Source: Deinococcus malanensis (lineage in GTDB: Bacteria > Deinococcota > Deinococci > Deinococcales > Deinococcaceae). From it: DNA of 64,000 nt. Position 1 is the first letter of the stretch. Every line of letters starts with the position of its first letter. The DNA is taken from positions 120,196 through 184,195 of the forward strand of contig NZ_BMPP01000008.1 in NCBI RefSeq assembly GCF_014647655.1, read 5' to 3'. Positions 8,616-18,273 of this stretch are shown here, in pieces. The notes beneath the pieces were generated by a model, which worked only from the letters and a program-made list of their open reading frames with translations, had not been told where the DNA came from and ran no database searches. A program made the translations under genes and the position numbers.

Positions 8616-9701
8616 GTGCTTCCTGCCGCCCTCCAGACCGAAATGCCTTCCCTTCACGAACAGCAGTTTCGTCGGCAGGCGCTGCGGGCTGTGATCGCAA
8701 TCTCGTTGGTGACATCGGTCTTCGCGCTGATCGTGGGTTTTCCACTGAACTGGACGGTTGGCGTCAAGACAGGCCTGGCCTTTCTGATCGTCAAGAACGT
8801 GGTGTTCCTCCTGTGGCTCAGGGCTTTTCCCCAGCAGTACGCCCTGGTGGGAGGCATACATTTTCTGATTCTGGCTGGTACAGGCATCTACAAATTTGCT
8901 CAGGCCGTGGTGGTGCAGCACATTGCCAACGGCCTGGGAAGCTACTCGTACTGGCTGCCACTGGCCTACGTGGTGGCCTTCCTGGCCTTTTCGGGCCGGG
9001 CGGCTCTGGGTGCGTCACTTGGTGTTTTTGGCGCTCTGGCCGCCATAGTGTTGAGCTATGTGACCACAGGCGTGGATCTTGCCGGCCTCAAACGCGAGAA
9101 CTCCGTGCTGCTGGTTCAGGTGCTGCTGACCCATGCTACCTTTATCAGCTTCTTTCTGCTGTTCGGCGTCCTGCAAAACCGCTACGTCACGGCCATTGCC
9201 GAGGCGCAGAGCGAGGCCAGAGCCGGCTACCTCGACGTACTGACGGGCGTCGCCAACCGGCGGCAGCTGATGCTGTGGCTGACCAGCCGGCTGGACCGCA
9301 CCGAGGCGACCGGTGAGCCGCTCAGCGTCATTCTGTTTGACCTGGACCGCTTCAAGCAGATCAACGACACCTACGGGCACGACTACGGCGACGAGGTGCT
9401 GCAGCGTACAGCCGCCGCCGTCGCCGGCACCCTGCGTCGCGGGACCCTGTTCGGCCGCTGGGGCGGCGAGGAATTTCTGGTAATCCTGCCCGCAGCAGCC
9501 GTGACAGAGGCCCAGGGCGTGGCCGAACGCGTCCGGCATGCTGTGACAGACGTCAGGTATGACCTGCCGGTTCAGGTGACCATCAGTCTGGGCGTCACAC
9601 AGGCTCAGCCGGGTGAAAGCCTACAGGCCCTGCTCAAGCGGGCCGACGAAGCGATGTACGCCGCCAAACACGCCGGCCGCAATCAGGTGCAGGCGGCCTG
9701 A
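8616..9701 (+). CDS. Membrane-bound diguanylate cyclase (GGDEF protein)
   Basis: About six predicted membrane helices (residues about 25-190) act as the likely sensor. They lead into a C-terminal GGDEF domain with YLDVLTGVANRR, FDLDRFKQINDTYGHDYGD and the active-site motif W-GGEEF, so it should make cyclic di-GMP from GTP. The inhibitory I-site (RxxD five residues before GGEEF) is not present, which suggests no product feedback. The start is uncertain: GTG 8616 is chosen because a TAGGGT hexamer sits seven bases upstream, while ATG 8643 and GTG 8541 are alternatives. No partner gene is adjacent. Confidence 0.88.
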   Translation: MLPAALQTEMPSLHEQQFRRQALRAVIAISLVTSVFALIVGFPLNWTVGVKTGLAFLIVKNVVFLLWLRAFPQQYALVGGIHFLILAGTGIYKFAQAVVVQHIANGLGSYSYWLPLAYVVAFLAFSGRAALGASLGVFGALAAIVLSYVTTGVDLAGLKRENSVLLVQVLLTHATFISFFLLFGVLQNRYVTAIAEAQSEARAGYLDVLTGVANRRQLMLWLTSRLDRTEATGEPLSVILFDLDRFKQINDTYGHDYGDEVLQRTAAAVAGTLRRGTLFGRWGGEEFLVILPAAAVTEAQGVAERVRHAVTDVRYDLPVQVTISLGVTQAQPGESLQALLKRADEAMYAAKHAGRNQVQAA

Positions 9702-9733
9702 ACCGGGCTGGCCACGGTCCGTGGCTGGTGGAA

Positions 9734-9928
9734 TCAGCTGGGACTGTCTGGCGTGGTCTGCGTGGTGCTGACCTGTGCCTGGGCTGTGCGCGTGGCCAGT
9801 ATGACGATCACGCTGCCGTCCGGCTGGGTAATTCGCTGGGGCTCGCCGTCGGCTGCCCGTTCCAGGAGTTCATTGAGACGGGCCTGCGCGTCGGCATAGG
9901 ACCAGCTGGGCAGTCGGTTTGGACTCAT
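9734..9928 (-). CDS. Phd/YefM-like antitoxin, orphan
   Basis: The 64-residue protein shows the pattern of Phd/YefM N-terminal domains: S-Y-A-D-A-Q-A-R-L-N-E-L-L-E-R-A, then P-Q-R-I-T-Q-P-D-G-S-V-I-V-I-L, followed by a disordered Thr-rich tail. Such proteins bind DNA and neutralise RNase toxins such as Doc or YoeB. The ATG is preceded by AGAGGTGAT. No toxin frame lies on either side: the next gene upstream on the same strand is DoxX and downstream is the convergent cyclase. It may act only as a regulator or serve a toxin elsewhere. The family call rests on pattern alone. Confidence 0.6.
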   Translation of the reverse strand: MSPNRLPSWSYADAQARLNELLERAADGEPQRITQPDGSVIVILATRTAQAQVSTTQTTPDSPS

Positions 9929-10038
9929 GGGATCACCTCTTTGCGGACTCAGGGGAACTGAGACGGGACAGCACCCACGGCTTCAGGGTGCTGCAGACAG
10001 AGCAGGGCGCAGCAGGAACTGCAGGGGCGCGCCGGCGC

Positions 10039-10395
10039 TCAGTCGAGACCGACGGCCAGCAGGGCGCCGAACAGCGCCAGGTTCTTCATGAACTGGGTGC
10101 GCTGCTGTTCGCGCTCGCGGCCCTGACGGTCCCAGAAGGGATGGCCGATCACGGTGGTGGGAATCAGGGTGGCCGCCAGGGCGGTGCTGGCTGCGCGGGG
10201 GGCCAGGCCCACGGCCAGCAGGGCGCCGGCGCCTACCATCACAGCGCTGCCAAGCTTGACGGCCAGTTCAGGCTCGGGAACCTCGGCACCGTGTGCGGCC
10301 CGCACGATCGGGTCGGGGTTCTGAAGATGGTCCAGCCCGTTTTTGATAAAGACGCTTGCCAGCAGCGCCCGGCCGATAAATCCTGTCACGCTCAT
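10039..10395 (-). CDS. DoxX-family membrane protein
   Basis: This 118-residue protein starts MSVTGFIGRALLASVFIKNGLDHLQNP, the N-terminal helix pattern of DoxX proteins. Further helices lie around residues 48-70 and 100-116. The central PFWDRQGREREQQRTQFMKNLALFGALL segment is also typical. Family members are linked to redox and thiol stress in some bacteria, but the reaction is unknown. A GGAGG ribosome-binding site is present. It stands alone between the orphan antitoxin and rph. Confidence 0.85.
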   Translation of the reverse strand: MSVTGFIGRALLASVFIKNGLDHLQNPDPIVRAAHGAEVPEPELAVKLGSAVMVGAGALLAVGLAPRAASTALAATLIPTTVIGHPFWDRQGREREQQRTQFMKNLALFGALLAVGLD

Positions 10396-10467
10396 GCCTG
10401 TGTCCCTCCAGTTACGCTGTACTGCTGATGCGAGGAAGTTTACCGCGCTCCACGTATCCGCAGACCT

Positions 10468-11217
10468 TTAGACACCCTGAATAACGGCCAGCTCACGGCC
10501 CAGATCGCCCATGACACTCTGGATGGCCTGCACACCAGTGTTCAGCAACTGGCTGTACTCCGCCAGTGAGATGGGCCCTTCCTCGGCCCCGCCCTGTACC
10601 TCGATGACCAGTCCCGTGTCGGTCGCCACCACGTTGAGGTCGGCGCGGGCCACCTTGTCTTCGGCATAGTCCAGGTCCACGCGCACCTCTTCTCCCACCA
10701 GACCGACACTGATGGCCCCCACCTTATGGGTCAGTGGCCACTCGCTGAGCCGCCCGGAGTGGATCAGGCGGTCGCAGAAGTCGTGCAGGGCGGCGTGACC
10801 CGCCAGAATACTGGCCACCCGTGTGCCGCCATCGGCGACCAGCACGTCGCAGTCCACATAGATGGTCTGGTTGCGGAAGTACTTCAGGTCCACACTGGCG
10901 CGCAGGGCGCGGCCCAGCAGACGCTGGATTTCGTGGCGGCGACCGTTCTGCAGGTTGCGTTCGCGGGCCTGACGGTCGTTGGTGGCGCGCGGCAGCATGG
11001 CGTACTCGGCCGTCAGCCAGCCTTCTTTCTTGCCGCGCATATGGGGCGCGGGCTTGTCTTCCAGGGTGACGGTGGCCAGGATTTCGGTGCGCCCCATGAT
11101 CAGGTGGGCACTGCCCGGAGCGTGCGGGTTGACGCCGCGTTTGACGCTGACCGCACGCGGCTCGAGCAGGCCCCGGCCTTCGCGGGGGGGAAACTTGTTG
11201 GGTTGGACGCTGGTCAT
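10468..11217 (-). CDS. rph: Ribonuclease PH
   Basis: The 249-residue phosphorolytic 3' exoribonuclease trims tRNA precursors using inorganic phosphate. It starts with the RGLLEPRAVSVKRGVNPHAPGS region and has the conserved EYAMLPRATNDRQARER loop, including the phosphate-binding arginine area. It continues with the IYVDCDVLVADGGTRVASI and VGLVGEEVRVDLDYAEDK motifs. Length is normal, with a short extra C-terminal tail. Its ATG overlaps the murI stop by four bases, so the two are translationally coupled. Confidence 0.95.
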   Translation of the reverse strand: MTSVQPNKFPPREGRGLLEPRAVSVKRGVNPHAPGSAHLIMGRTEILATVTLEDKPAPHMRGKKEGWLTAEYAMLPRATNDRQARERNLQNGRRHEIQRLLGRALRASVDLKYFRNQTIYVDCDVLVADGGTRVASILAGHAALHDFCDRLIHSGRLSEWPLTHKVGAISVGLVGEEVRVDLDYAEDKVARADLNVVATDTGLVIEVQGGAEEGPISLAEYSQLLNTGVQAIQSVMGDLGRELAVIQGV

Positions 11218-12077
11218 GTGTAGATGGGCTCGATTCTCAGTGGCGTGGTCCGCCCAGAAAAAGCGCGGACAGCCTCTGCGGGAGTGTCTTCCCTATTGTG
11301 CACATTTTGTGCACTCAGGGTGGTGATGACCGGCTGCGCCGCTTCCAGGTCACCGGTTACGAGATAGGTCACCCCACCGGGCCGGGTGTGCGGTGTCAGC
11401 AGCATGTTCCGGGCGAGCACATTGCGGGTATGCCGCGCCACAGCGGCACCACTGTCGACCAGCACGAAGCGGTCGCCGTATTCCGCCTGGAGACTGGCCG
11501 CCAGGAACGGGTAGTGCGTACAGCCCAGCACCAGCTGATCGGCGCCCGCCCCGGCCAGCGGAGCCAGCACATCCCGGAGGACCTCCCGGGTCTGGGGACT
11601 GTCGGCCTGCCCGGTTTCGACCAGCGGCACCAGTTCACGGCTGACCGCCTGCAGCACCTGGACCCCAGCCGGCTCGGCAAACTGCCGGATTACATCGGCC
11701 AGCAGGGTTCCGCGCAGGGTTCCTGGCGTGGCCAGCACCCCCACCACGCCGCTGCGCGTCGCTTCGACCGCTGGTTTCACGGCCGGCACGAGCCCGACAA
11801 TCGGCATGGCAAAGCGCGCGCGCAGGTGCGACAGGCTGAAGGCACTCGCCGTGTTGCACGCGACCACCACTGCCTTGACCCCCCGGGCATGCAGGGCGCT
11901 CACGGCCCGGTCCGTCAGCTCACGGATATCGTCATCGCTGCGCGCGCCGTAAGGCACGTGGGCCGTATCGGCCAGATACAGGAACTCCTCGTGGGGCATG
12001 GCCCGACGCAACTCGGCCAGCACACTCAGGCCGCCCACGCCGCTGTCGAACACGCCCACCGGCGCCGCACTGCTCAT
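11214..12077 (-). CDS. murI: Glutamate racemase
   Basis: This 287-residue enzyme converts L- to D-glutamate for peptidoglycan. The FDSGVGGLSVL motif, the catalytic cysteines in VVACNTASA and LGCTHYPFL, and PYGARSDDDI are all in place. The start follows a minus-strand TATCAT hexamer (12085-12090) by seven bases with no ribosome-binding site, so a leaderless mRNA is likely. It leads the murI-rph pair, an association also seen in other bacteria. Confidence 0.95.
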   Translation of the reverse strand: MSSAAPVGVFDSGVGGLSVLAELRRAMPHEEFLYLADTAHVPYGARSDDDIRELTDRAVSALHARGVKAVVVACNTASAFSLSHLRARFAMPIVGLVPAVKPAVEATRSGVVGVLATPGTLRGTLLADVIRQFAEPAGVQVLQAVSRELVPLVETGQADSPQTREVLRDVLAPLAGAGADQLVLGCTHYPFLAASLQAEYGDRFVLVDSGAAVARHTRNVLARNMLLTPHTRPGGVTYLVTGDLEAAQPVITTLSAQNVHNREDTPAEAVRAFSGRTTPLRIEPIYT

Positions 12078-12092
12078 CGTGGAGATGATAGG

Positions 12093-12370
12093 TCAGTCCT
12101 GAGCTCTGCGCACCTGTGACGCCTGCTGCCGGTCCAGAGCCTCGATGGCACGCACCGCCACGGCGGCCACCTGCACCAGTTCCGCGCGGGAGTGGCTGAG
12201 GTCGGCCCGCGTGCCCATCCGGTGCTCCAGGGCGGCCCGGTTGGCTTCCCCAACTTCCTCGCCCAGCACCATCAGCCACACGGCCGGGTCCAGGGTCTGC
12301 TCACCCCACCTGGCCTCCTGCCGCTCGCGTTCGCGCCGGACCTCGGCCAGTACACCCGGGGTGGCGGCCG

Positions 12371-12374
<4 letters not shown>
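12093..12374 (-). CDS. MazG-like NTP pyrophosphohydrolase-related protein
   Basis: The 93-residue helical protein contains WLMVLGEEVGEANRAAL, resembling the EExxE metal site of MazG-type enzymes. RAELVQVAAVAVRAIEAL lies in the position of the second helix, although the usual ExxD pair is only partly present. It begins with a rare TTG that overlaps the aminotransferase stop as TTGA, which points to translational coupling. Its role may be clearing damaged or excess nucleotides. Catalytic competence is uncertain. Confidence 0.6.
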
Positions 12375-13591
<1,217 letters not shown>

Positions 13592-13634
13592 GCGCTCATG
13601 CTACGCCTGCTCCTTGCACGTCCAGTAGACCTGC

Positions 13635-13662
13635 TTGGCAGATCGGAGGCAGCGGGTAAAGT
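13635..13662 (+). promoter_or_regulatory. Candidate promoter of the aldolase gene
   Basis: TTGGCA (13635-13640), a 16-base spacer and TAAAGT (13657-13662) lie 24 bases before the fba start. AAGGAGG (13674-13680) provides the ribosome-binding site, so this gene has a conventional leader, unlike many neighbours. Confidence 0.6.
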
Positions 13663-13686
13663 AGGAACCGTTAAAGGAGGCACAAT

Positions 13687-14604
13687 ATGCTCGTCACTGG
13701 TAACGACATTCTGGTCCCGGCACGCGCCGGCAAGTACGGCGTCGGTTCGTTCAACACCAACAACATGGAAATCACGCAGGCGATCATCCACACCGCCGAG
13801 CGGCTGCGCAGCCCCGTCATGGTGCAGATGAGCGAAGGTGCGATCAAGTACGGCGGTCAGGATCTGGCCAACATCGTCATCGACCTGGCCGAGCGAGCCA
13901 CGGTGCCGGTCGCGCTGCACCTCGACCACGGCAGTTCATACGAGAGTGCCCTGAAGGCCATCAAGATGGGCTTTACGTCGGTCATGATCGACGCTTCGCA
14001 TCACCAGTTCGCCGAGAACATCCAGGAAACCCGGCGCGTCGTGGAAGCCGCGCACGCCATGGGCATCAGCGTGGAGGCCGAGCTGGGGCGTCTGGGCGGT
14101 ATCGAAGAGCACATCGTCGTTGACGAGAAGGACGCCTTTCTGACCGACCCTGAAGAAGCGGTGCAGTTCGTGGAGCAGACCGGCACCGACTACCTGGCCA
14201 TTGCCATCGGCACCAGCCACGGCGCCTACAAGGGCAAGGGCCGCCCGTTTATCGACCACGAGCGCATCGAGAAGATCGAGAAGCTGCTGAGCATTCCGCT
14301 GGTGGCCCACGGCTCCAGTGGGGTTCCTGCCGAGATCGTGCAGCGTTTCCGTGACTGTGGCGGCGAGATCGGGGACGCCTTCGGTATTGCCGACGAGGAC
14401 CTGCAACGCGCCACACAGCACGGCATTGCCAAGGTCAACGTGGACACCGACCTGCGTCTGGCCATGACGGTCGGCGTACGCGAGATCCTGAAAAACAGTC
14501 CCAAGGAATTCGATCCCCGCAAGATCATGGGACCAGCCCGCGAGGTTATGAGCAAGATTGTGGAACACAAGCTGGGCGTGCTGGGCAGCGTCGGCAAAGC
14601 CTGA
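13687..14604 (+). CDS. fba: Class II fructose-bisphosphate aldolase
   Basis: This 305-residue zinc enzyme cleaves fructose 1,6-bisphosphate in glycolysis. It has the GVGSFNTNNMEITQAI start, the metal-site region ALHLDHGSSYESA, SVMIDASHHQFAEN and VEAELGRLGG. GTSHGAYKG and HGSSGVP, the phosphate and zinc ligand regions, are also present. Length and motifs place it in the class IIB-like group common in Deinococcus-Thermus. It is a single gene with a strong ribosome-binding site and a clear promoter. No terminator is obvious. Confidence 0.95.
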   Translation: MLVTGNDILVPARAGKYGVGSFNTNNMEITQAIIHTAERLRSPVMVQMSEGAIKYGGQDLANIVIDLAERATVPVALHLDHGSSYESALKAIKMGFTSVMIDASHHQFAENIQETRRVVEAAHAMGISVEAELGRLGGIEEHIVVDEKDAFLTDPEEAVQFVEQTGTDYLAIAIGTSHGAYKGKGRPFIDHERIEKIEKLLSIPLVAHGSSGVPAEIVQRFRDCGGEIGDAFGIADEDLQRATQHGIAKVNVDTDLRLAMTVGVREILKNSPKEFDPRKIMGPAREVMSKIVEHKLGVLGSVGKA

Positions 14605-14707
14605 CCGGAGTTCCCCTCCCAACCTGATTTCCGCCTGACCTCGCCTGAAGCCGAATGAGCGCTGGGCGCCGGGAATTCTCACCGTGTCGTCTTATGCTCA
14701 ACGTGGC

Positions 14708-15400
14708 ATGAAGGCGGCACGGTTTTTGGTTCCAGTCCTGGCACTGGCTTCGCTGGCGGTCGCCCAACCGTTGACGGCAGGCTGGCAGACCAGAATGGCA
14801 GCTTTGCTGCCTCAGACATCTCAGACTGTGGTTCTGATGGAACGCCGGAGCAGCCTGTCGCTGGTGGACCTGAGTCTGCGCGTGATAAATGTGGGCGGCG
14901 ATCCACAGGCACTCAATCAGGTGATGGCCAGTGCCCAGCGTGGGGAAATGCCGACCTATAGCGAACGACTGGGAATCAGCAAGAAAGAGTTCCTGAGTTA
15001 TGTGGTGTTTCAGCCCACCCTGGCTGCCACCAACAGAACGATCCGTATGTCGGTCAGCCGTGACAGCCACCGGGTGTTGTTCGGTGATGCGCCCGGAATG
15101 AACGGCATCCTCAAGGGCGTCAGCATCGACCTGCGCACTGGGGAGATGCGTGGCCCCGAGGGGTTCAGCGCCAAGGCCACGAGCGTGGCGCCCAGCGACG
15201 CGGCGGACCGGCTGCTGGACGTGAAAAGCGGCTTTCAGTGGAATATCCGCGGCAACAATTCGGCAACTGGCAACGGAGTGCGTGGCGTGCTGAACCTGCT
15301 TCAGCTGAGCAATGGAGACATCATCCTGAGCTATTCCCGCAACAGCATGCTGCATAGCATTACTACCAAGGGCGAGCTCATTGTCCGGTACCACCGCTGA
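14708..15400 (+). CDS. Secreted protein of unknown function
   Basis: The 230-residue product starts with a clean signal peptide (residues about 1-20, Lys then Leu/Ala-rich, cleavage near A-V-A-Q). A further in-frame GTG lies at 14684. The mature part has no motif I recognise. It is polar, with a mixed alpha-beta appearance and a C-terminal half rich in Ser/Asn (ILSYSRNSMLHS). No lipobox is present. A hairpin follows. It sits between fba and the S8 peptidase without evident linkage, and may be specific to Deinococcus. Confidence 0.65.
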   Translation: MKAARFLVPVLALASLAVAQPLTAGWQTRMAALLPQTSQTVVLMERRSSLSLVDLSLRVINVGGDPQALNQVMASAQRGEMPTYSERLGISKKEFLSYVVFQPTLAATNRTIRMSVSRDSHRVLFGDAPGMNGILKGVSIDLRTGEMRGPEGFSAKATSVAPSDAADRLLDVKSGFQWNIRGNNSATGNGVRGVLNLLQLSNGDIILSYSRNSMLHSITTKGELIVRYHR

Positions 15401-15436
15401 TTCAGGGCTCTGAACTGGGGGCTCCGAATATGGTTT

Positions 15437-15464
15437 CCTGCGATGACGGCGTCGTCATCGCAGG
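15437..15464 (+). terminator. Hairpin after the secreted-protein gene
   Basis: A perfect 11-bp stem (15437-15447 with 15454-15464) with a 6-base loop lies 36 bases after the stop codon. It lacks a T-tract, so termination would be weak or Rho-assisted. Confidence 0.55.
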
Positions 15465-15546
15465 CTGACTGTTCACTGATGGCAGGTCAAGGTGTCCTCA
15501 CGCTCCCTTCAGAGCACGTCACCAGCCGGCGGCTACGCTGACTTTC

Positions 15547-17106
15547 ATGAAACGTAAAATGCTGATGCTCGGCGCTGCCCTGTCTATGGGCGGCCTGTCT
15601 ACCGCCAGCGCGGCGGGTCTGTCTCCCGCGCTGCTGGAACGCGCCAAACGTGGTGACCAGACGCAGGTTGGGGTCATTGTCCGTTTTGCTTTCGGCAACA
15701 CTGCCCGTGGCCGAGGCCAGATGAAGAACCTGCGTGCGCAGCTGGCCCAGCGCCTGGCACAACTGGGGCCTGCTGGGGTCGTAGGACAGGCCATGAAGTC
15801 CGGCAAGGCCACCCAACTGTGGCTCGACCAGAGCGTGTACCTGCGCATTACGCCTGTTCAGGCCCGTGCGCTGGCCACGCTGCCTTTCGTAACGGACATC
15901 TTCGAGAACTTCAAGGTTCAGATTCCCAAGCCCAGAGCCGTCGCGCTCAGCACGGCGGCCGCAGCCGCCGGAACTCCGTGGCACGTTCAGAAGGTGGGCG
16001 CTCCACAGGCCTGGGCCGCCGGCTTTAAGGGCCAGAACGTCAAGATCGGTCACCTGGACAGCGGGATCGACCCCAGTCACCCGCAGCTGAACGGGAAGCT
16101 GGCTGCCTTTATGGAGTTCAACGCCGAGGGTGACCGTGTGAGCAGCCAGCCGCACGACTCCACCAATCACGGCACACATACCGCCGGGTTGCTGGTCGGT
16201 GACTCGGTCGGGATCGCGCCGAGTGCCAGGGTCATCAGTGCCCTGGTGCTGCCCAACAACGAAGGAACCTTCGCGCAGGTGATCGCCGGAATGCAGTACG
16301 TGCTGGACCCCGACAACAACGCGGATACCGACGACGGCGCCGACGTGGTCAACATGAGCCTGGGGATTCCCGGCACCCACGACGAATTTATCGTGCCGGT
16401 GCAGAACATGATTAAGGCAGGGGTGGTGCCGGTATTTGCCATCGGTAACTTCGGCCCCGCCGCTGGCAGCACCGGCAGCCCCGGTAACCTGCCTGACTCC
16501 ATTGGTGTGGGCGCCGTGGACCAAAGCGGCAATGTGGCCAGCTTCAGCAGCCGCGGCCCCGTGGCGTGGACCGGCAAGATCAACGGCGTCTTTGTTAAAC
16601 CCGATATCGCCGCGCCCGGTGTGGAGATCACCAGCGCTTTCCCTGGCAACAAGTACGGCGCCCTGAGTGGCAGTTCGCAGGCCAGTCCCATCGCGGCGGG
16701 CGCTGTGGCCCTGATGCTCTCGGCGAAGCCCGGCAGCAGCGTGGACGCCATCAAAAATGCGTTGTATACGAGTGCCAGCAACGCCGGAAACAAGAACAAC
16801 AATGTCGGTTACGGTGTGATCAGCATTCCAGGGGCCCTGGGCAAACTGGGAGTGACGGCTGGGGCACCTGCTCCCGCACCTGCCCCGGCACCAGCACCTA
16901 CACCGGCTCCTGCTCCGGCCCCCGCACCAGCTCCTGCTCCCAAGCCGGCCCCGGCACCCGCTCCAACGCCTGCTCCCGCCCCCGCTCCGACACCAGCGCC
17001 CACTCCTGCCCCAGCACCCGCTCCTGCGCCCACACCAGCCCCTGCGCCAACGCCTCCAGCCGGCGCAGCCGACGGGCCCAGCTGGCTACACCCTGTGCGC
17101 CATTGA
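15547..17106 (+). CDS. S8 (subtilisin-like) serine peptidase, N-terminal part of a split gene
   Basis: The 519-residue frame has a signal peptide (about 1-22), an inhibitor-like propeptide (about 25-135) and a full catalytic domain. The triad is in GHLDSGIDPSH (Asp), NHGTHTAG (His) and SGSSQASP (Ser). A Pro-Ala linker follows (from about residue 440). The frame then ends abruptly in GPSWLHPVRH. The next frame encodes, without any start, the expected continuation (GYTLC...), so a one-base shift at about 17050-17085 separates the catalytic domain from a C-terminal domain. The protease itself should still be made and secreted. A TACGCT hexamer (15534-15539) lies seven bases before the ATG. Confidence 0.85.
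   Translation: MKRKMLMLGAALSMGGLSTASAAGLSPALLERAKRGDQTQVGVIVRFAFGNTARGRGQMKNLRAQLAQRLAQLGPAGVVGQAMKSGKATQLWLDQSVYLRITPVQARALATLPFVTDIFENFKVQIPKPRAVALSTAAAAAGTPWHVQKVGAPQAWAAGFKGQNVKIGHLDSGIDPSHPQLNGKLAAFMEFNAEGDRVSSQPHDSTNHGTHTAGLLVGDSVGIAPSARVISALVLPNNEGTFAQVIAGMQYVLDPDNNADTDDGADVVNMSLGIPGTHDEFIVPVQNMIKAGVVPVFAIGNFGPAAGSTGSPGNLPDSIGVGAVDQSGNVASFSSRGPVAWTGKINGVFVKPDIAAPGVEITSAFPGNKYGALSGSSQASPIAAGAVALMLSAKPGSSVDAIKNALYTSASNAGNKNNNVGYGVISIPGALGKLGVTAGAPAPAPAPAPAPTPAPAPAPAPAPAPKPAPAPAPTPAPAPAPTPAPTPAPAPAPAPTPAPAPTPPAGAADGPSWLHPVRH
16864..17055 (+). repeat. Pro-Ala-Pro/Thr low-complexity linker
   Basis: About 190 bases of imperfect GCN-CCN repeats encode alternating Ala and Pro with some Thr and one Lys. 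They connect peptidase and C-terminal domains. Such tracts are prone to slippage, which may explain the frameshift immediately downstream. A shorter tract of the same kind recurs at about 17275-17320. Confidence 0.8.
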
Positions 17107-17203
17107 AGGCAGCAAGTGTAACTTCACTGGCCGCAAGGAAGCCGCCTTCGGTACGGCAGGCCGTTACCTGACCGGCATCGGTACGGATGGTTTTACCTGC
17201 ACC

Positions 17204-18148
17204 GTGCAGGAATGGGGCCGTGATCCCTACGTGGGCCGCCTCAAGGGCTGCTTTATCCGGGACATCGCGGGCAGTGCTCCGGCCCCGGCCCCTGCTCCGG
17301 CCCCCACCCCGCCCGCCAGCAATCAGAAACCCAAAGTTCTGCTGGTCGATGACGATATGGGCCAGGGTGCCGACGTGACCAACGCCCTGCGTGACGCCAT
17401 CAAGGCCAACGCGGCGACTGGCGGAGCCTTCGTGTGGAACACCCAGACCCAGGGTCAGGTGCCGCTGAGTGAACTCAACCGCGCCGACATCGTGATCTGG
17501 GCGACCGGCGAGCAGTACCAGAACACCATTACAGCCAACGACCAGAACCTGCTGCGTCAGTTCCTGGCTGCTGGTGGCCGCCTGCTGGTCACCGGTCAGG
17601 ACGTCGGCTACGACATCGGCACGGGCGAGTTCTACCGCGGCATCCTGAAGACACGCTTCGTGGCTGACAGCAGCGGCACCCCCAAGTTCGTGACCCGCGG
17701 GGCATTCGGCAACACGGCCTTCAACCTGAATGCCCAGGGTAGCGCCGGCAACCAGTACTACCCCGATGTCCTTGCTGATCTGAGCGGAAGCAGTGTGGTC
17801 GCCAGCTGGGGCAGTGCCAATGCCAACGCAGGCACCATCACGGCGCAGAGTATCCGCGTCGACCCGAACCGCAACCGCGCCACCCAGAAGGTGCAGCAGC
17901 CGCGCGGTCTGGTCGAGCAGCTGGCCGCCAACGTGATCGGCACCGTCTTGAATCAGATCTTCGGTGGGCAGCCGCAGACCCAGCGTCCCCGCGTCACCGC
18001 CCAGAATGCCAGCGAAAATGCCGGAGCCATCGTGGCCAACGACGCTGGCAAGTACCGCACCGTCAACATGGGCTTCGGTCTGGAAGGCCTGACCCCCAAC
18101 AGCCGCAACATGCTGATCAAGACCAGCTTCGACTGGCTGATGCGCTGA
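17204..18148 (+). CDS. C-terminal part of the split S8 peptidase gene
   Basis: The frame is open from within the Pro-Ala linker to 18148, and 17204 is merely its first GTG. The sequence before it (about 17081-17203) reads as a cysteine-containing module with the pattern CAIEGSKCNF, YLTGIGTDGFTCTV and LKGCFIRD, as found attached to other secreted hydrolases. A second Pro-Ala linker leads to a domain starting KVLLVDDDMGQG with WATGEQYQNTI and LLRQFLAAGGRLLVTGQD. This resembles the GATase/ThuA-like accessory domains of secreted peptidases. If no frame correction occurs in the cell, this half is untranslated. Confidence 0.6.
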   Translation: MQEWGRDPYVGRLKGCFIRDIAGSAPAPAPAPAPTPPASNQKPKVLLVDDDMGQGADVTNALRDAIKANAATGGAFVWNTQTQGQVPLSELNRADIVIWATGEQYQNTITANDQNLLRQFLAAGGRLLVTGQDVGYDIGTGEFYRGILKTRFVADSSGTPKFVTRGAFGNTAFNLNAQGSAGNQYYPDVLADLSGSSVVASWGSANANAGTITAQSIRVDPNRNRATQKVQQPRGLVEQLAANVIGTVLNQIFGGQPQTQRPRVTAQNASENAGAIVANDAGKYRTVNMGFGLEGLTPNSRNMLIKTSFDWLMR

Positions 18149-18167
18149 GCTGACGCCCTGAAACACT

Positions 18168-18202
18168 GCAGGACAGACCGTCATGGTCTGTCCTGCTTCG
18201 TT
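18168..18202 (+). terminator. Terminator after the split peptidase gene
   Basis: A perfect 12-bp stem (18168-18179 with 18185-18196) with a 5-base loop is followed by TTCGTT, 20 bases after the stop codon. Confidence 0.85.
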
Positions 18203-18273
18203 GCCCTCTGGCCTTATGCCTGCCTTCAGGCTCTTCCTACACCGGGAAGGACAACGGCCTTTAAGGTGCGGAC

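Noticed and set aside
7531..8745. 404-codon minus-strand frame across corA and the spacer
   Set aside because: Antisense shadow of corA; no ribosome-binding site and no recognisable protein.
16809..17033. Gly-Ala repeat protein on the minus strand
   Set aside because: It is the complement of the Pro-Ala linker of the S8 peptidase.
17040..17106. Programmed ribosomal frameshift in the S8 gene
   Set aside because: No slippery heptamer, rare-codon hungry site or stimulatory stem is visible; mutation or repeat slippage is simpler.
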